A stretch of 64,000 nucleotides of DNA from an uncultured Flavobacteriaceae bacterium (GTDB lineage Bacteria; Bacteroidota; Bacteroidia; Flavobacteriales; Flavobacteriaceae), in the NCBI GenBank assembly GCA_947495135.1, contig CANLXN010000008.1:1-64000 (forward strand), read 5' to 3'. The notes beneath the pieces were generated by a model. That model was not told where the DNA came from, ran no database searches, and saw only the letters and a list, made by a program, of their open reading frames with translations. Both the position numbers and the translations under genes were made by a program. Below, one piece after another: positions 42,622-51,495 of this stretch. The first letter of the stretch is position 1, and every line of letters starts with the position of its first letter.

Positions 42622-43926
42622 ATGCGCACAAAGACACTAAAGAAGAATAAGATTAACGTAGTAACCTTGGGTTGCTCCAAGAACGTTTACGACAGTGAGG
42701 TCTTAATGGGACAATTGAGAGCTAACAATAAAGAAGTGGTTCACGAGGAAGAAGGAAATGTAGTTGTTATAAATACTTGTGGATTTATAGCTAATGCCAA
42801 AGAAGAAAGTGTAAACACTATTTTGGAATACGTTCAAAAGAAAGAAGATGGCGTAGTAGACAAGGTTTTTGTTACAGGTTGTTTAAGTGAGCGTTATAAG
42901 CCAGATCTTCAGAAAGAAATACCCAACGTAGATCAATATTTTGGAACTACAGAATTACCTGGATTGTTAAAGGCGCTAGGAGCCGATTATAAGCATGAAC
43001 TAATAGGAGAGCGCCTAACGACTACTCCTAAGAATTACGCTTATTTAAAGATAGCTGAGGGGTGCGATAGACCTTGCTCATTTTGCGCGATTCCAATTAT
43101 GCGAGGTAAACACCGTTCTACCCCTATAGAAGATTTAGTGACGGAGGCCGAAAAATTAGCGGCCAACGGAGTAAAAGAATTTATATTAATTGCACAGGAT
43201 CTCACCTATTATGGATTGGATCTTTATAAAAAACGCGAGCTTGCAAAGCTATTAAGAGCTCTAGTGAAAGTTGAAGGAATTGAATGGATTCGTTTGCATT
43301 ATGCTTTTCCAACTGGTTTTCCGATGGAAGTGCTTGAAGTTATGAAGGAAGAACCGAAGGTTTGCAATTATATCGATATTCCATTACAGCACATTTCAGA
43401 TCCAATCCTCAAATCGATGCGGAGAGGAACCACAAAGGCCAAGACCACAAAATTGTTGGAAGAGTTTCGGGCTGCAGTCCCAGAAATGGCCATTAGAACA
43501 ACCCTTATTGTGGGTTATCCAGGCGAAACCGAGGAAGATTATCAAACTCTTAAACAATGGGTGAAAGAGCAGCGTTTTGAGCGTATGGGATGTTTCACCT
43601 ATTCTCATGAAGAAAATACACATGCCTATAACCTGGAAGACGATGTTCCTGAAGAAGTAAAAATGGAACGCGCCAATGAGATTATGGAAATTCAGTCGCA
43701 GATTTCATGGGAGCTTAACCAACAAAAAATAGGGAAGGAATTTAGAGTAGTAATCGACCGCAAGGAAGGAACCTATTTCGTAGGTAGAACAGAATTCGAT
43801 AGTCCCGATGTAGACAATGAAGTGCTCATTAATGCAGCGGAAGACTACTTGAGAACAGGCGAATACTACACTGTGAAAATAACTGCTGCTGAGGATTTTG
43901 ATTTGTATGCTGAGGTGGTAAAATAG
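42622..43926 (+). CDS. rimO: Ribosomal protein uS12 methylthiotransferase RimO
   Basis: RimO is a radical-SAM enzyme that methylthiolates an Asp in ribosomal protein uS12. The 434-residue product has the N-terminal MTTase domain with its three cluster cysteines (VTLGCSKNVYDSE, INTCGFI, VTGCLSERY), the radical-SAM motif CDRPCSFCAIP (CxxxCxxC) and a C-terminal TRAM domain. The GCSKN motif separates RimO from MiaB. The length is normal. Confidence 0.96.
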   Translation: MRTKTLKKNKINVVTLGCSKNVYDSEVLMGQLRANNKEVVHEEEGNVVVINTCGFIANAKEESVNTILEYVQKKEDGVVDKVFVTGCLSERYKPDLQKEIPNVDQYFGTTELPGLLKALGADYKHELIGERLTTTPKNYAYLKIAEGCDRPCSFCAIPIMRGKHRSTPIEDLVTEAEKLAANGVKEFILIAQDLTYYGLDLYKKRELAKLLRALVKVEGIEWIRLHYAFPTGFPMEVLEVMKEEPKVCNYIDIPLQHISDPILKSMRRGTTKAKTTKLLEEFRAAVPEMAIRTTLIVGYPGETEEDYQTLKQWVKEQRFERMGCFTYSHEENTHAYNLEDDVPEEVKMERANEIMEIQSQISWELNQQKIGKEFRVVIDRKEGTYFVGRTEFDSPDVDNEVLINAAEDYLRTGEYYTVKITAAEDFDLYAEVVK

Positions 43927-43928
43927 AT

Positions 43929-44291
43929 TTATTTTTTTAACTTCTTTTTCTTCGGCTTAGGAACGGTACCAATCCAATTGCTCCCTTTTTTTATAAGTTC
44001 GGCCACTATGGTGGCATCTTCTTCGAAAGTATCACTATCTGCTGGTAACAGAATCCATTTTTTTGTTGGAATCCGAGTTAGAAACCGATGATTTTGAATT
44101 AACGGTAACAAGCTGTTATGAAATTCCATAGGTGTTGAAATCCAGATACCAATGTCATTGGGCCATTTTGAATTGTCATTTACAGCGCATATAATCTTAT
44201 CTCCTAAATAAAATGATGTTATCCCAAACATTTTACGCTCTCTCATGGGCAGTGGATAGAGCAGCTCTAAAAAGAATTCAAAAGGAACCAT
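43929..44291 (-). CDS. Hypothetical protein, TfoX-N-like
   Basis: The 120-residue product has no signal peptide. LPMRERKMFGITSFYLGDKI resembles the start of the TfoX N-terminal or MmcQ/YjbR-like fold, and the C-terminus is extremely lysine-rich (PKPKKKKLKK). The resemblance is weak and I assign no function. It faces rimO with only a 2-bp gap between stops, and is divergent from the sialidase-like lipoprotein gene. Confidence 0.65.
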   Translation of the reverse strand: MVPFEFFLELLYPLPMRERKMFGITSFYLGDKIICAVNDNSKWPNDIGIWISTPMEFHNSLLPLIQNHRFLTRIPTKKWILLPADSDTFEEDATIVAELIKKGSNWIGTVPKPKKKKLKK

Positions 44292-44313
44292 AGGTTAAAG
44301 ATAGTAGTTTTTC

Positions 44314-44321
44314 TATTTTTG
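44314..44321 (+). promoter_or_regulatory. -7 promoter element of the sialidase-like lipoprotein gene
   Basis: TATTTTTG matches TAnnTTTG and contains the TTG at 44319, so the start is more likely ATG 44337. Confidence 0.5.
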
Positions 44322-44336
44322 AGTAAACTTCAACGA

Positions 44337-45599
44337 ATGCGGTCACTAGCTCTCAGTTTACTTTTATTAACCTTCTTGTATTCTTGTAAACAAGAAAAAG
44401 ATAAGCCTGAAATTATTTCAGATAAATCACCACAGAAAATACTTAAAACCCTAGATAATCCATCCAATTCAATCAGTAAATTACCACGTCTTTTTAGCAA
44501 CGGAAAGGAGCTTTATTTTTCATGGGTGACCCAAAAGGATTCTGTAGATATTTTAAGTTATTCTATTTACAGCAATAACGAATGGTTAGATGAGACAGAA
44601 GTAATTAGTGGGGAAGATTGGTTTACAAATTGGGCAGACTTTCCAGCAATTGCAGCAAACGGCGGAAATATCTTAACTAACATTTTGCAAAAATCGGATA
44701 GTGGCACCTATACCTATGATGTAAAACTAAATCTGTACAGAGCAGACATACACGCAACACAAAAAAACTTTATTTTACACGATGATGGAACAAAAAGTGA
44801 GCATGGTTTTGTCTCTATGTTGCCTTGGGGGAAAGATTCGTTTTTTGTTACCTGGCTAGATGGTAGAAATACTGCTGGTGGTCATGGCGACCATAATAAT
44901 AAGCATGGAGAAGGTGGGGCAATGACACTGAGGGGAGCCTTTGTAAATGGAGAAGGTATAATTACCGATGATCTAGAATTAGACGCGCGTGTTTGCGATT
45001 GTTGTCAAACTAGTGCAGCACTCACAGAAAATGGTCCAGTAGTGGTATATCGCGATCGAAGCATGGAAGAAATAAGAGACATATCTATTGTACGATATAT
45101 CGAAGGTAAGTGGACACCATCCAAAACGATTGGGAATGATAACTGGAAAATAGCAGGCTGTCCAGTAAATGGTCCAACGGTAGATGCTTTTCAAGACGCT
45201 GTTGGTGTTGCTTGGTTTACGGTTGCTGAAGATGAAGGGAATGTGAAAGTGGCATTCTCTCAAAATAATGGAGAAACATTTGGTGAGGCGGTAAGAATCG
45301 ATACCGGTAATGCTACAGGAAGGGTGGATTTAGTTATGTTATCAAAAACTACCGCAGCTATAATTTGGATGGAACCACAAGGCGATGATGAAGTAATTCA
45401 ATTGATGAAGGTTTCTTCAGATGGCACCAAAGGAAATGTTCTAACCATTTCTAAAACCAGTGCCGAGCGAGCGAGCGGCTTTCCTCAACTAGAAATTTTA
45501 GAAAATAAAATGTACATGGCATGGACAGTACTTGGCGCAGATGGGATTTCAAGTATAAATACGGCAAGCATAGAACTAGCGGATGTTCTTAATAACTAA
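44337..45599 (+). CDS. Sialidase-like propeller lipoprotein
   Basis: From ATG 44337 the 420-residue product begins MRSLALSLLLLTFLYSCKQE, a lipoprotein signal (Cys17). The remainder reads as a six-bladed propeller of the exo-alpha-sialidase/BNR type (FSQNNGETFGEAVRIDTG, SWVTQKDSVD). An unusual central stretch is rich in His, Gly and Cys: GGHGDHNNKHGEGGAM and RVCDCCQTSAA. These look like metal-binding or disulfide elements and are not the canonical sialidase Arg triad. An upstream TTG lies in the -7 box and was rejected. The membrane-bound hydrolase gene follows 9 bp after the stop. Confidence 0.82.
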   Translation: MRSLALSLLLLTFLYSCKQEKDKPEIISDKSPQKILKTLDNPSNSISKLPRLFSNGKELYFSWVTQKDSVDILSYSIYSNNEWLDETEVISGEDWFTNWADFPAIAANGGNILTNILQKSDSGTYTYDVKLNLYRADIHATQKNFILHDDGTKSEHGFVSMLPWGKDSFFVTWLDGRNTAGGHGDHNNKHGEGGAMTLRGAFVNGEGIITDDLELDARVCDCCQTSAALTENGPVVVYRDRSMEEIRDISIVRYIEGKWTPSKTIGNDNWKIAGCPVNGPTVDAFQDAVGVAWFTVAEDEGNVKVAFSQNNGETFGEAVRIDTGNATGRVDLVMLSKTTAAIIWMEPQGDDEVIQLMKVSSDGTKGNVLTISKTSAERASGFPQLEILENKMYMAWTVLGADGISSINTASIELADVLNN

Positions 45600-45608
45600 T
45601 TCTTTTTA

Positions 45609-46160
45609 ATGGCTTCAGCATTTGGACATGCCTTTGTAGCATTGGCATTGGGAACAGGGTTCTCGAAGGAGATTAAGAAGTGGCAATTTTGGACGCTTGG
45701 AATGTTCTGTTCCATTTTTCCAGATGCCGATGTAGTGGGTTTTAAATTCGACATTGCCTATGAAAGCTTTTGGGGGCATAGAGGATTTTCTCATTCACTT
45801 CTCTTCGCTCTTATTTTTGGTTTTCTCATGGTGTTAGTTTTTTACCGCAAGCACTTTTTGACTAAAACAGGGCTGTCGCTTGCTCTTTATTTTTCACTTT
45901 GTACTGCTTCTCACGCAGTTTTGGATGCACTAACTTCTGGCGGTTTAGGCGTTGCCTTTTTTGCGCCTTTTGACAATACTAGGTATTTCTTTCCTTGGAG
46001 ACCTATTCAAGTTTCTCCCATTGGAATAGGTAATTTTTTAAGTGAGTGGGGGAAAAGGGTGCTGTTAAGTGAAGCGATTTGGATAGGTATTCCTGCTACT
46101 ATTTACATGTTTTTTGGCTGGGTGATCAAAAAAATGCTTTTCAGACGAAGCTCCAACTAA
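45609..46160 (+). CDS. Membrane-bound metal-dependent hydrolase (DUF457/YdjM-like)
   Basis: The 183-residue polytopic protein has the family motifs GHAFVALALG (His), FPDADVVGF (Asp pair), WGHRGFSHSL and CTASHAVLDALTSGG (His, Asp), which form a presumed metal site at the membrane surface. Members of this family (YdjM, YfhO-like) have poorly known functions; YdjM is LexA-regulated in E. coli. It begins 9 bp after the preceding lipoprotein gene, so they may be co-transcribed. It ends in a basic tail. Confidence 0.85.
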   Translation: MASAFGHAFVALALGTGFSKEIKKWQFWTLGMFCSIFPDADVVGFKFDIAYESFWGHRGFSHSLLFALIFGFLMVLVFYRKHFLTKTGLSLALYFSLCTASHAVLDALTSGGLGVAFFAPFDNTRYFFPWRPIQVSPIGIGNFLSEWGKRVLLSEAIWIGIPATIYMFFGWVIKKMLFRRSSN

Positions 46161-46214
46161 TTCTTCCCAGCCTTTAAGAAGTTTAACTTCAGTAATGATC
46201 CGTATATTCTTTTA

Positions 46215-46222
46215 TATATTTG
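46215..46222 (+). promoter_or_regulatory. -7 promoter element of the polytopic membrane gene
   Basis: TATATTTG matches TAnnTTTG and nearly abuts ATG 46224. It supports the next in-frame ATG (46245) as the start. Confidence 0.45.
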
Positions 46223-46244
46223 AATGTCTATTAAAGAATCTCGA

Positions 46245-47252
46245 ATGCATAAAAAAATCGATTTACTAAATATTGGTCTTATCGTACTGTCCTTAATTAT
46301 TGCAGTCCTGTTGCCATTTAAATTATTTCTGTTTTCCTATGCTATTCTTGGACCCCTGCACTATTTAACTGAGATTAATTGGCTCAAGGATAAACATTAT
46401 TTTGTGGGGCCTAAAAGTAAATGGATTAAGGTATTTCTAGGACTTGCGATTGTTGTCGCTATTTACCCTTTGTACAAATTTTTAGACTTTGGTCTCAATA
46501 ACTCTTGGGATGAAACAATTCGTTTTGTGCTGGGTAAGTCGAAAGTTTTAATTTTAACGGCTTTTCTATTTTCGATAGGATTATTCTTCTTTAAGAAATT
46601 GAGCCATATCCTGTTGTCGCTTTTAGGAAGTTTTTTGATAGCCGTTTGCCTCTTGAACTTTCTACCAAAATGGTTGTTTTTACTCGGACTGTTTTTGCCA
46701 ACAATTATACATGTATATCTTTTTACAGCCTTATTCATGCTTTATGGAAGCTCGAAATCCAAGAGTAAGATTGGTTATTACGGGGCAGCATTATTGTTAT
46801 TAGTACCATTTATAATTATTTTTATGGATATCGACCCAGCGGGATATACAGTTTCAAAGGAAACAGCGACCATCTACGACGCTAGTACTTTTCTTAAATT
46901 GAACTATATCATGACCGATATTTTTGGAGGTCTTATTGATGGCAAATTCAGGGTTATTTCGCCTGTTGGGCTAAAAGTGCAAATTTTCATCGCATTCGCA
47001 TATACTTACCACTACCTCAACTGGTTCTCAAAGACATCTATCATTGGTTGGAAAAAATCGTTAACCACTCATAAAACAATTTATATACTTACGATATGGG
47101 CCGCAGCGGTTGGAGTTTATTTATACGACTTTTACACGGGCCTAATAGCACTTTACTTTTTGAGTATTCTGCATGTATTTTTTGAATTTCCATTAAATAT
47201 TGTAACAATTAAGGAGCTATTCAGGTTCAAAAAAGCAAGTGTTTCAGCCTAA
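46245..47252 (+). CDS. Polytopic membrane protein, possibly Brp/Blh-like
   Basis: The 335-residue protein has eight or nine hydrophobic segments. Conserved-looking histidines lie in or beside them: LGPLHYLTEINWL, IIHVYLFTALF, YTYHYLNWFSKTSIIGW and LHVFFEFPLN. The helices and spaced histidines recall Brp/Blh-type beta-carotene 15,15'-dioxygenases, but I cannot confirm this. The start was moved from 46224 to 46245 because of the -7 box. The glycosyltransferase gene starts 9 bp after its stop, so the two may form an envelope-related operon. Confidence 0.65.
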   Translation: MHKKIDLLNIGLIVLSLIIAVLLPFKLFLFSYAILGPLHYLTEINWLKDKHYFVGPKSKWIKVFLGLAIVVAIYPLYKFLDFGLNNSWDETIRFVLGKSKVLILTAFLFSIGLFFFKKLSHILLSLLGSFLIAVCLLNFLPKWLFLLGLFLPTIIHVYLFTALFMLYGSSKSKSKIGYYGAALLLLVPFIIIFMDIDPAGYTVSKETATIYDASTFLKLNYIMTDIFGGLIDGKFRVISPVGLKVQIFIAFAYTYHYLNWFSKTSIIGWKKSLTTHKTIYILTIWAAAVGVYLYDFYTGLIALYFLSILHVFFEFPLNIVTIKELFRFKKASVSA

Positions 47253-47261
47253 TTTTTTTTA

Positions 47262-48491
47262 TTGAAAAAACTACTCATAATTGGATATACCTACCCAGAG
47301 CCAACAACAACGGCTGCTGGCGGACGAATGATGCAATTAATTGAGCAGTTTTTGAACGAAGATTATAAGATAACCTTCGCTACTACAGCTGGGGTTTCAG
47401 ATAAGGGAGCCGACTTGTTGTCTTTTGGGATTTCTTCGGAAGCGATTGTCCTTAACGACTCTAGTTTCGACGATTTCATAAATCGTTTGGAACCGCATCT
47501 CGTTCTATTCGATCGATATATTACGGAAGAACAGTTTGGCTGGAGAGTAGCAGAATCGTGTCCTAATGCAGTTCGAATACTGGATACCGAAGACCTGCAC
47601 TTTCTTCGAAAGGCGAGGCAAGAAGCTTTTAGAAAGAATATTCCTTTAAATAAAACGGATTTGTTTTCGGAAACAGCAAAGAGAGAATTGGCGAGTATTC
47701 TTCGGTGTGACTTGTCTTTAATTATTTCTGAAGTAGAAATGGACTTACTGCAAGATACGTTTAGAGTTGCTAGCGATGTCTTATGTTACCTACCTTTCTT
47801 GATAGAGAATATTTCAGAAAAAAATAAACAAAAACTCCCTCCATTTAATGGGCGCACAAACTTTATCACAATAGGCAACCTTTTTCATGCGCCTAATGTG
47901 GACGCCGTTGTTTATTTAAAGAAGGAAATTTGGCCACTTATTCGAAAACAACTTCCCGAGGCACAACTTCATATTTTTGGAGCATACGCGCCAAAACACA
48001 TTTCAGAAATGCATCAACCAAAAGAAGGTTTTTATATAGAAGGATGGACTCCAAGTGTTTCTGAAGTAATGAAAAAAGCAAAAGTTTGTTTGGCTCCACT
48101 GCGGTTTGGTGCGGGTTTAAAGGGAAAGATTTTTGATGCGATGCACTGTGGGACTCCGGTGGTAACAACTTCCATTGGAGCAGAAGGAATTTTTGAAGAC
48201 ACTATTTTACACCGAAATATCCATGACGATGTGAACGCGTTTGTTGAGCGATCGGTCAGAATGTATTCTGAAATTGGTTTGTGGAGCGAAACACGGGATA
48301 GCGCATTTGAAGTGCTCGAAAACAGATTTGATAAATCGAAATTTTCCGAAGCATTTAGAAAACAACTCATCGCAATTCAAGAAAATGTATGGCCTCATCG
48401 AAATAGAAACTTTATAAGTCAGATTCTACAGCATCAATCGCTGCAAGCGAGTAAGTATATGAGTAAATGGATAGAAGAGAAAGGGAAGTAA
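47262..48491 (+). CDS. Glycosyltransferase family 4-like, TTG start
   Basis: The 409-residue protein begins KKLLIIGYTYPEPTTTAAGG, the first Rossmann strand and loop of a GT-B enzyme. TTG 47262 is therefore taken as the start; the next ATG would remove this strand. The C-terminal half shows FITIGNLFHAPNVDAV, LHIFGAYAPK and PLRFGAGLKGKIFDAMHCGTP, a retaining GT4/GT1 donor-binding signature, with GTPVVTTSIGAEG. It probably adds sugar to a surface polysaccharide. It follows the polytopic membrane gene by 9 bp. Confidence 0.87.
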   Translation: MKKLLIIGYTYPEPTTTAAGGRMMQLIEQFLNEDYKITFATTAGVSDKGADLLSFGISSEAIVLNDSSFDDFINRLEPHLVLFDRYITEEQFGWRVAESCPNAVRILDTEDLHFLRKARQEAFRKNIPLNKTDLFSETAKRELASILRCDLSLIISEVEMDLLQDTFRVASDVLCYLPFLIENISEKNKQKLPPFNGRTNFITIGNLFHAPNVDAVVYLKKEIWPLIRKQLPEAQLHIFGAYAPKHISEMHQPKEGFYIEGWTPSVSEVMKKAKVCLAPLRFGAGLKGKIFDAMHCGTPVVTTSIGAEGIFEDTILHRNIHDDVNAFVERSVRMYSEIGLWSETRDSAFEVLENRFDKSKFSEAFRKQLIAIQENVWPHRNRNFISQILQHQSLQASKYMSKWIEEKGK

Positions 48492-48530
48492 GGTACAGTG
48501 AATTTGGCAGGTTTTAATAGAAGCTCATCA

Positions 48531-48566
48531 AAAAAAGCCCCGCTTGATGCGAGGCTTTAATTTTTG
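48531..48566 (-). terminator. Bidirectional terminator between glycosyltransferase and TonB receptor genes
   Basis: AAAGCCCCGC (48534-48543) pairs with GCGAGGCTTT (48549-48558) with one mismatch and a 5-nt loop. T-runs are present on both strands, so it can end both the leftward receptor transcript and the rightward glycosyltransferase transcript. Confidence 0.8.
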
Positions 48567-48576
48567 TAAAGGGAAT

Positions 48577-51264
48577 CTAGAAATTGAAATCCAATCTGGC
48601 GAAGTAGTAAGCACCGCTAAAGCCCATTTGAACCGAATCCCAGTATCCACCAGCTTCTGTCCAATCGTCTTGTTGATCTGGATATACATTCAATAGGTTG
48701 TTACTACCCACATTAATTTTTAAATTTTCATTTAATTGGTAACCAATAACAAGGTCGTTCACAAATCGTGCGCCGTAGGTGTCTGTTGCCGCTGTGATTA
48801 ATTCATCAAATCCTCCATAATCTGCCGGGTCTTCGAATACTTGGAAGTCCAGTAGCTCAATTTCACTAAAGTAGGTTCCAGATAGTGCGAAGTTCCATTT
48901 ATCTATGTTGTAACCTAGGTTGATACCAAATTTCATATCCGGGGCAGAAGCGAGCAAGAAAGCTTTGTCTCTTTCTCCAAAAAATGTCTGCTCATCTAGG
49001 TCGCCATTATTAACACTTGCAATTTTCATGTCGTTAATATTTCCAACAATGGCTGCTGTAAATCTACCATCCCCCAACTGCTCTGCATACGAGAGTACAA
49101 TGTCGAGGCCTACGGTTTCTGTATCGGCACCATTGGCAAAAAACTGTGCAGATTCTACCCCATCAATATCTGGCGCGTCAAAATTACCTGTTAGCACAAT
49201 CCGATCCTTGATATTAATTAGATACCCATCGACAGTAGCTGTAAAAGCACCCAGTTTGGCGGTAACTCCAAGACCTGCATTGAACGCGGTTTCTTCTTGC
49301 AATGCTCCAATCCCGAAGGATGCGGTTACAGGGCTGTTGTTAGGAGACAATACGCTTTCTACGGCTTCTCCTCCAATGAAATTGGTAAATCTCAAGTTGT
49401 AGTACAATTGTACTAAAGAAGGCGCTCTAAAACCTGTACTCACCGAAGCTCTTACATTTATATCGTCTGTGGCTTTTAATCGGGCCGCTAATTTTCCGTT
49501 AATAGTGCTTCCAAAGTCACTGTAGTTTTCAAAACGGGCTGCACCAGCTAACAAAAAGGCTTCACTAAGATCAACTTCTGCATCTGCGTAGAGAGAAACA
49601 TTAGATCTGCTTCTGTCTACCTCGTTTGCTGGACTGTATCCTGGAAATCCTTGAGACCCGCCAGGTCTAAGGTTACCTTCATCGTCTGTTGCTTGTGTTT
49701 GAACGGCTGGATTCGTGATTAAAATTCCGTTTTCGTCGAAGGTTCCATAAGATCCGGCTTCCCCAGCGAAAATGGTGAAATTTTCTGTTCGGTATTCTGC
49801 ACCGAAGGCAAGGTTGAATCCATAAGCGATGTCTTCATAGTACTTAGAGAAATCTAGATTGACGGTATTCTGACTCAACGTGTGACCCCCTGCATCGAAA
49901 TCGGTTGGGGAAACATCTCCCAAAGAAGCGTTGAGTGTTCCCTTGATGAAATAGTGAAATCTATTTTTCCCCCACGTATTACTGATGTCAATTTTCCATT
50001 CGCTGTCGGTTTCTGTTCGCACACCAACAGCAACCGAGTTGTCTAGGATATTTGATGTGATTCTTGGTGTAAATCCGTTAGGATAAATACTTTCGACTAC
50101 TCTTGGTCCGCCATTACGTGTAAAGGCAAAAGCGTCGGTGTCCCTATAATTTCTGCCTCCAAAAGCATAAATTTCTGTTTTATCGGTCACGGGATAAGAG
50201 AGGTTACCCATAAAGTTAAATCCGTCTATAGCAGCTTCACCAAATCCTTTCCTAAACTCAAAACCTGGCCGTAAGGTTTTGTTTTTACTGGTATATTCTC
50301 CCGTAAAGTTGGCAAAACCACCATTTTCACCCAAGGCTACTCCATAGTTAACTCCAACTTTTACCGAGCCGCCATCAAAACTTTTATCCTCTCCAATTGC
50401 GTTTCCGTCTCTTTCAGTATCGAGGCGGAAACCGTCTGTATTCCACACCCCATAATTATCCTCTGAAAAGGCACTGGTGTCTACATCTGCGTCTGTGCTA
50501 TAAGCTCCATAACTCACAAAACCGCTCACCTCATTGGTAGCATCTTTTAAAACAATGTTGATGACACCCGCGATGGCATCAGATCCGTATTGCGCGGCCG
50601 CTCCGTCTCTTAAGATTTCAATTCGTTTAATGGCCGAGGTTGGGATAGCGTTCAGGTCGGTTCCTGTGTTTCCTCGTCCTCTAGTTCCAAAAATGTTTAC
50701 CAATGAGGATTGATGCCTTCGTTTACCATTGATGAGTACCAAAGTTTGATCTGGCCCTAAACCTCTAAGGGAGGCGGGGTCTACGTGATCTGCTCCATCA
50801 GATCCGGATTGTTTATTAGCATTAAACGAGGGTGCCGCATATTGCAGTAGTTCATTAATTTCGATTCTACCTAATTGCGTAGTAACCGCGCCTACTTCAA
50901 TAACGTCGATTGCAACAGGTGTATCGGTAGCGGTTCTTTTGGGGCTCCTACTTCCTACAAGTTGAACGGTGTCTAAGGCGAATCCTTCGATCATACTTAC
51001 ACTAATAGAGCTTTGTCCGTTTACGGGGATTTGAACGGGTTCGAAGCCTACATATGTAATTAGTAAGGTTGCGTCTGGGGCTACTTTGATAGTGTAGACT
51101 CCATTAAAGTCGGTGATTACTCCATTATCGGTTCCATTTTCCACCACGTTTGCACCTGCGATGGGTTGGTTGTTGGAGTCGGTGATTGTACCAGTAACAC
51201 TGGTCTGTGCGGCTATAATTCCGAAGAATAAAAGGCAACACAATAGTGAGATTGTTTTTTTCAT
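48577..51264 (-). CDS. TonB-dependent receptor
   Basis: The 895-residue protein has a signal peptide (1-19), a carboxypeptidase regulatory-like domain (about 22-95; TGTITDSNNQPIAGANVVEN), and a TonB plug (about 105-235) with ELLQYAAPSFNANKQSG, LRGLGPDQTLVLINGKRRH and ILRDGAAAQYGSDAIAGVIN. A 22-stranded barrel follows, ending in SGAYYFARLDFNF, the aromatic C-terminus expected for outer-membrane assembly. It has no SusD partner, so it may take up a siderophore, vitamin or peptide. It is leftward with a shared terminator. Confidence 0.93.
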   Translation of the reverse strand: MKKTISLLCCLLFFGIIAAQTSVTGTITDSNNQPIAGANVVENGTDNGVITDFNGVYTIKVAPDATLLITYVGFEPVQIPVNGQSSISVSMIEGFALDTVQLVGSRSPKRTATDTPVAIDVIEVGAVTTQLGRIEINELLQYAAPSFNANKQSGSDGADHVDPASLRGLGPDQTLVLINGKRRHQSSLVNIFGTRGRGNTGTDLNAIPTSAIKRIEILRDGAAAQYGSDAIAGVINIVLKDATNEVSGFVSYGAYSTDADVDTSAFSEDNYGVWNTDGFRLDTERDGNAIGEDKSFDGGSVKVGVNYGVALGENGGFANFTGEYTSKNKTLRPGFEFRKGFGEAAIDGFNFMGNLSYPVTDKTEIYAFGGRNYRDTDAFAFTRNGGPRVVESIYPNGFTPRITSNILDNSVAVGVRTETDSEWKIDISNTWGKNRFHYFIKGTLNASLGDVSPTDFDAGGHTLSQNTVNLDFSKYYEDIAYGFNLAFGAEYRTENFTIFAGEAGSYGTFDENGILITNPAVQTQATDDEGNLRPGGSQGFPGYSPANEVDRSRSNVSLYADAEVDLSEAFLLAGAARFENYSDFGSTINGKLAARLKATDDINVRASVSTGFRAPSLVQLYYNLRFTNFIGGEAVESVLSPNNSPVTASFGIGALQEETAFNAGLGVTAKLGAFTATVDGYLINIKDRIVLTGNFDAPDIDGVESAQFFANGADTETVGLDIVLSYAEQLGDGRFTAAIVGNINDMKIASVNNGDLDEQTFFGERDKAFLLASAPDMKFGINLGYNIDKWNFALSGTYFSEIELLDFQVFEDPADYGGFDELITAATDTYGARFVNDLVIGYQLNENLKINVGSNNLLNVYPDQQDDWTEAGGYWDSVQMGFSGAYYFARLDFNF

Positions 51265-51462
51265 AAGTTTGTTTGATTTGTTTCATTCTAAGGTACTCCG
51301 TTTTTTGATAGTATTTAACTTGCTGTCTAACAGTTGTTAACCAGATATTAAGAAAGGTGATCTAGGAGATAAGTGCAATAGAGAACGAAATAGTGGGTGT
51401 CATCATTAATACCTCAGTTTATTTGTAACGAATCTTCGGTTTAGTACGTCTTATCTGATATC

Positions 51463-51495
51463 ATCAATCAAAAAATCAATCAAAAAATCAATCAA
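51463..51495 (+). repeat. ATCAATCAAAAA tandem repeat before the serine hydrolase start
   Basis: The 12-bp unit ATCAATCAAAAA occurs 2.75 times immediately before ATG 51496. A further copy lies just inside the gene (51501-51512), so the array spans the ribosome-loading region. The remainder of the 231-bp gap (51265-51495) shows nothing else. Confidence 0.7.

Noticed and set aside
48920-49402. 160-codon plus-strand frame opposite the TonB receptor
   Set aside because: It is an antisense shadow of a well-supported receptor gene, with no motifs or promoter.
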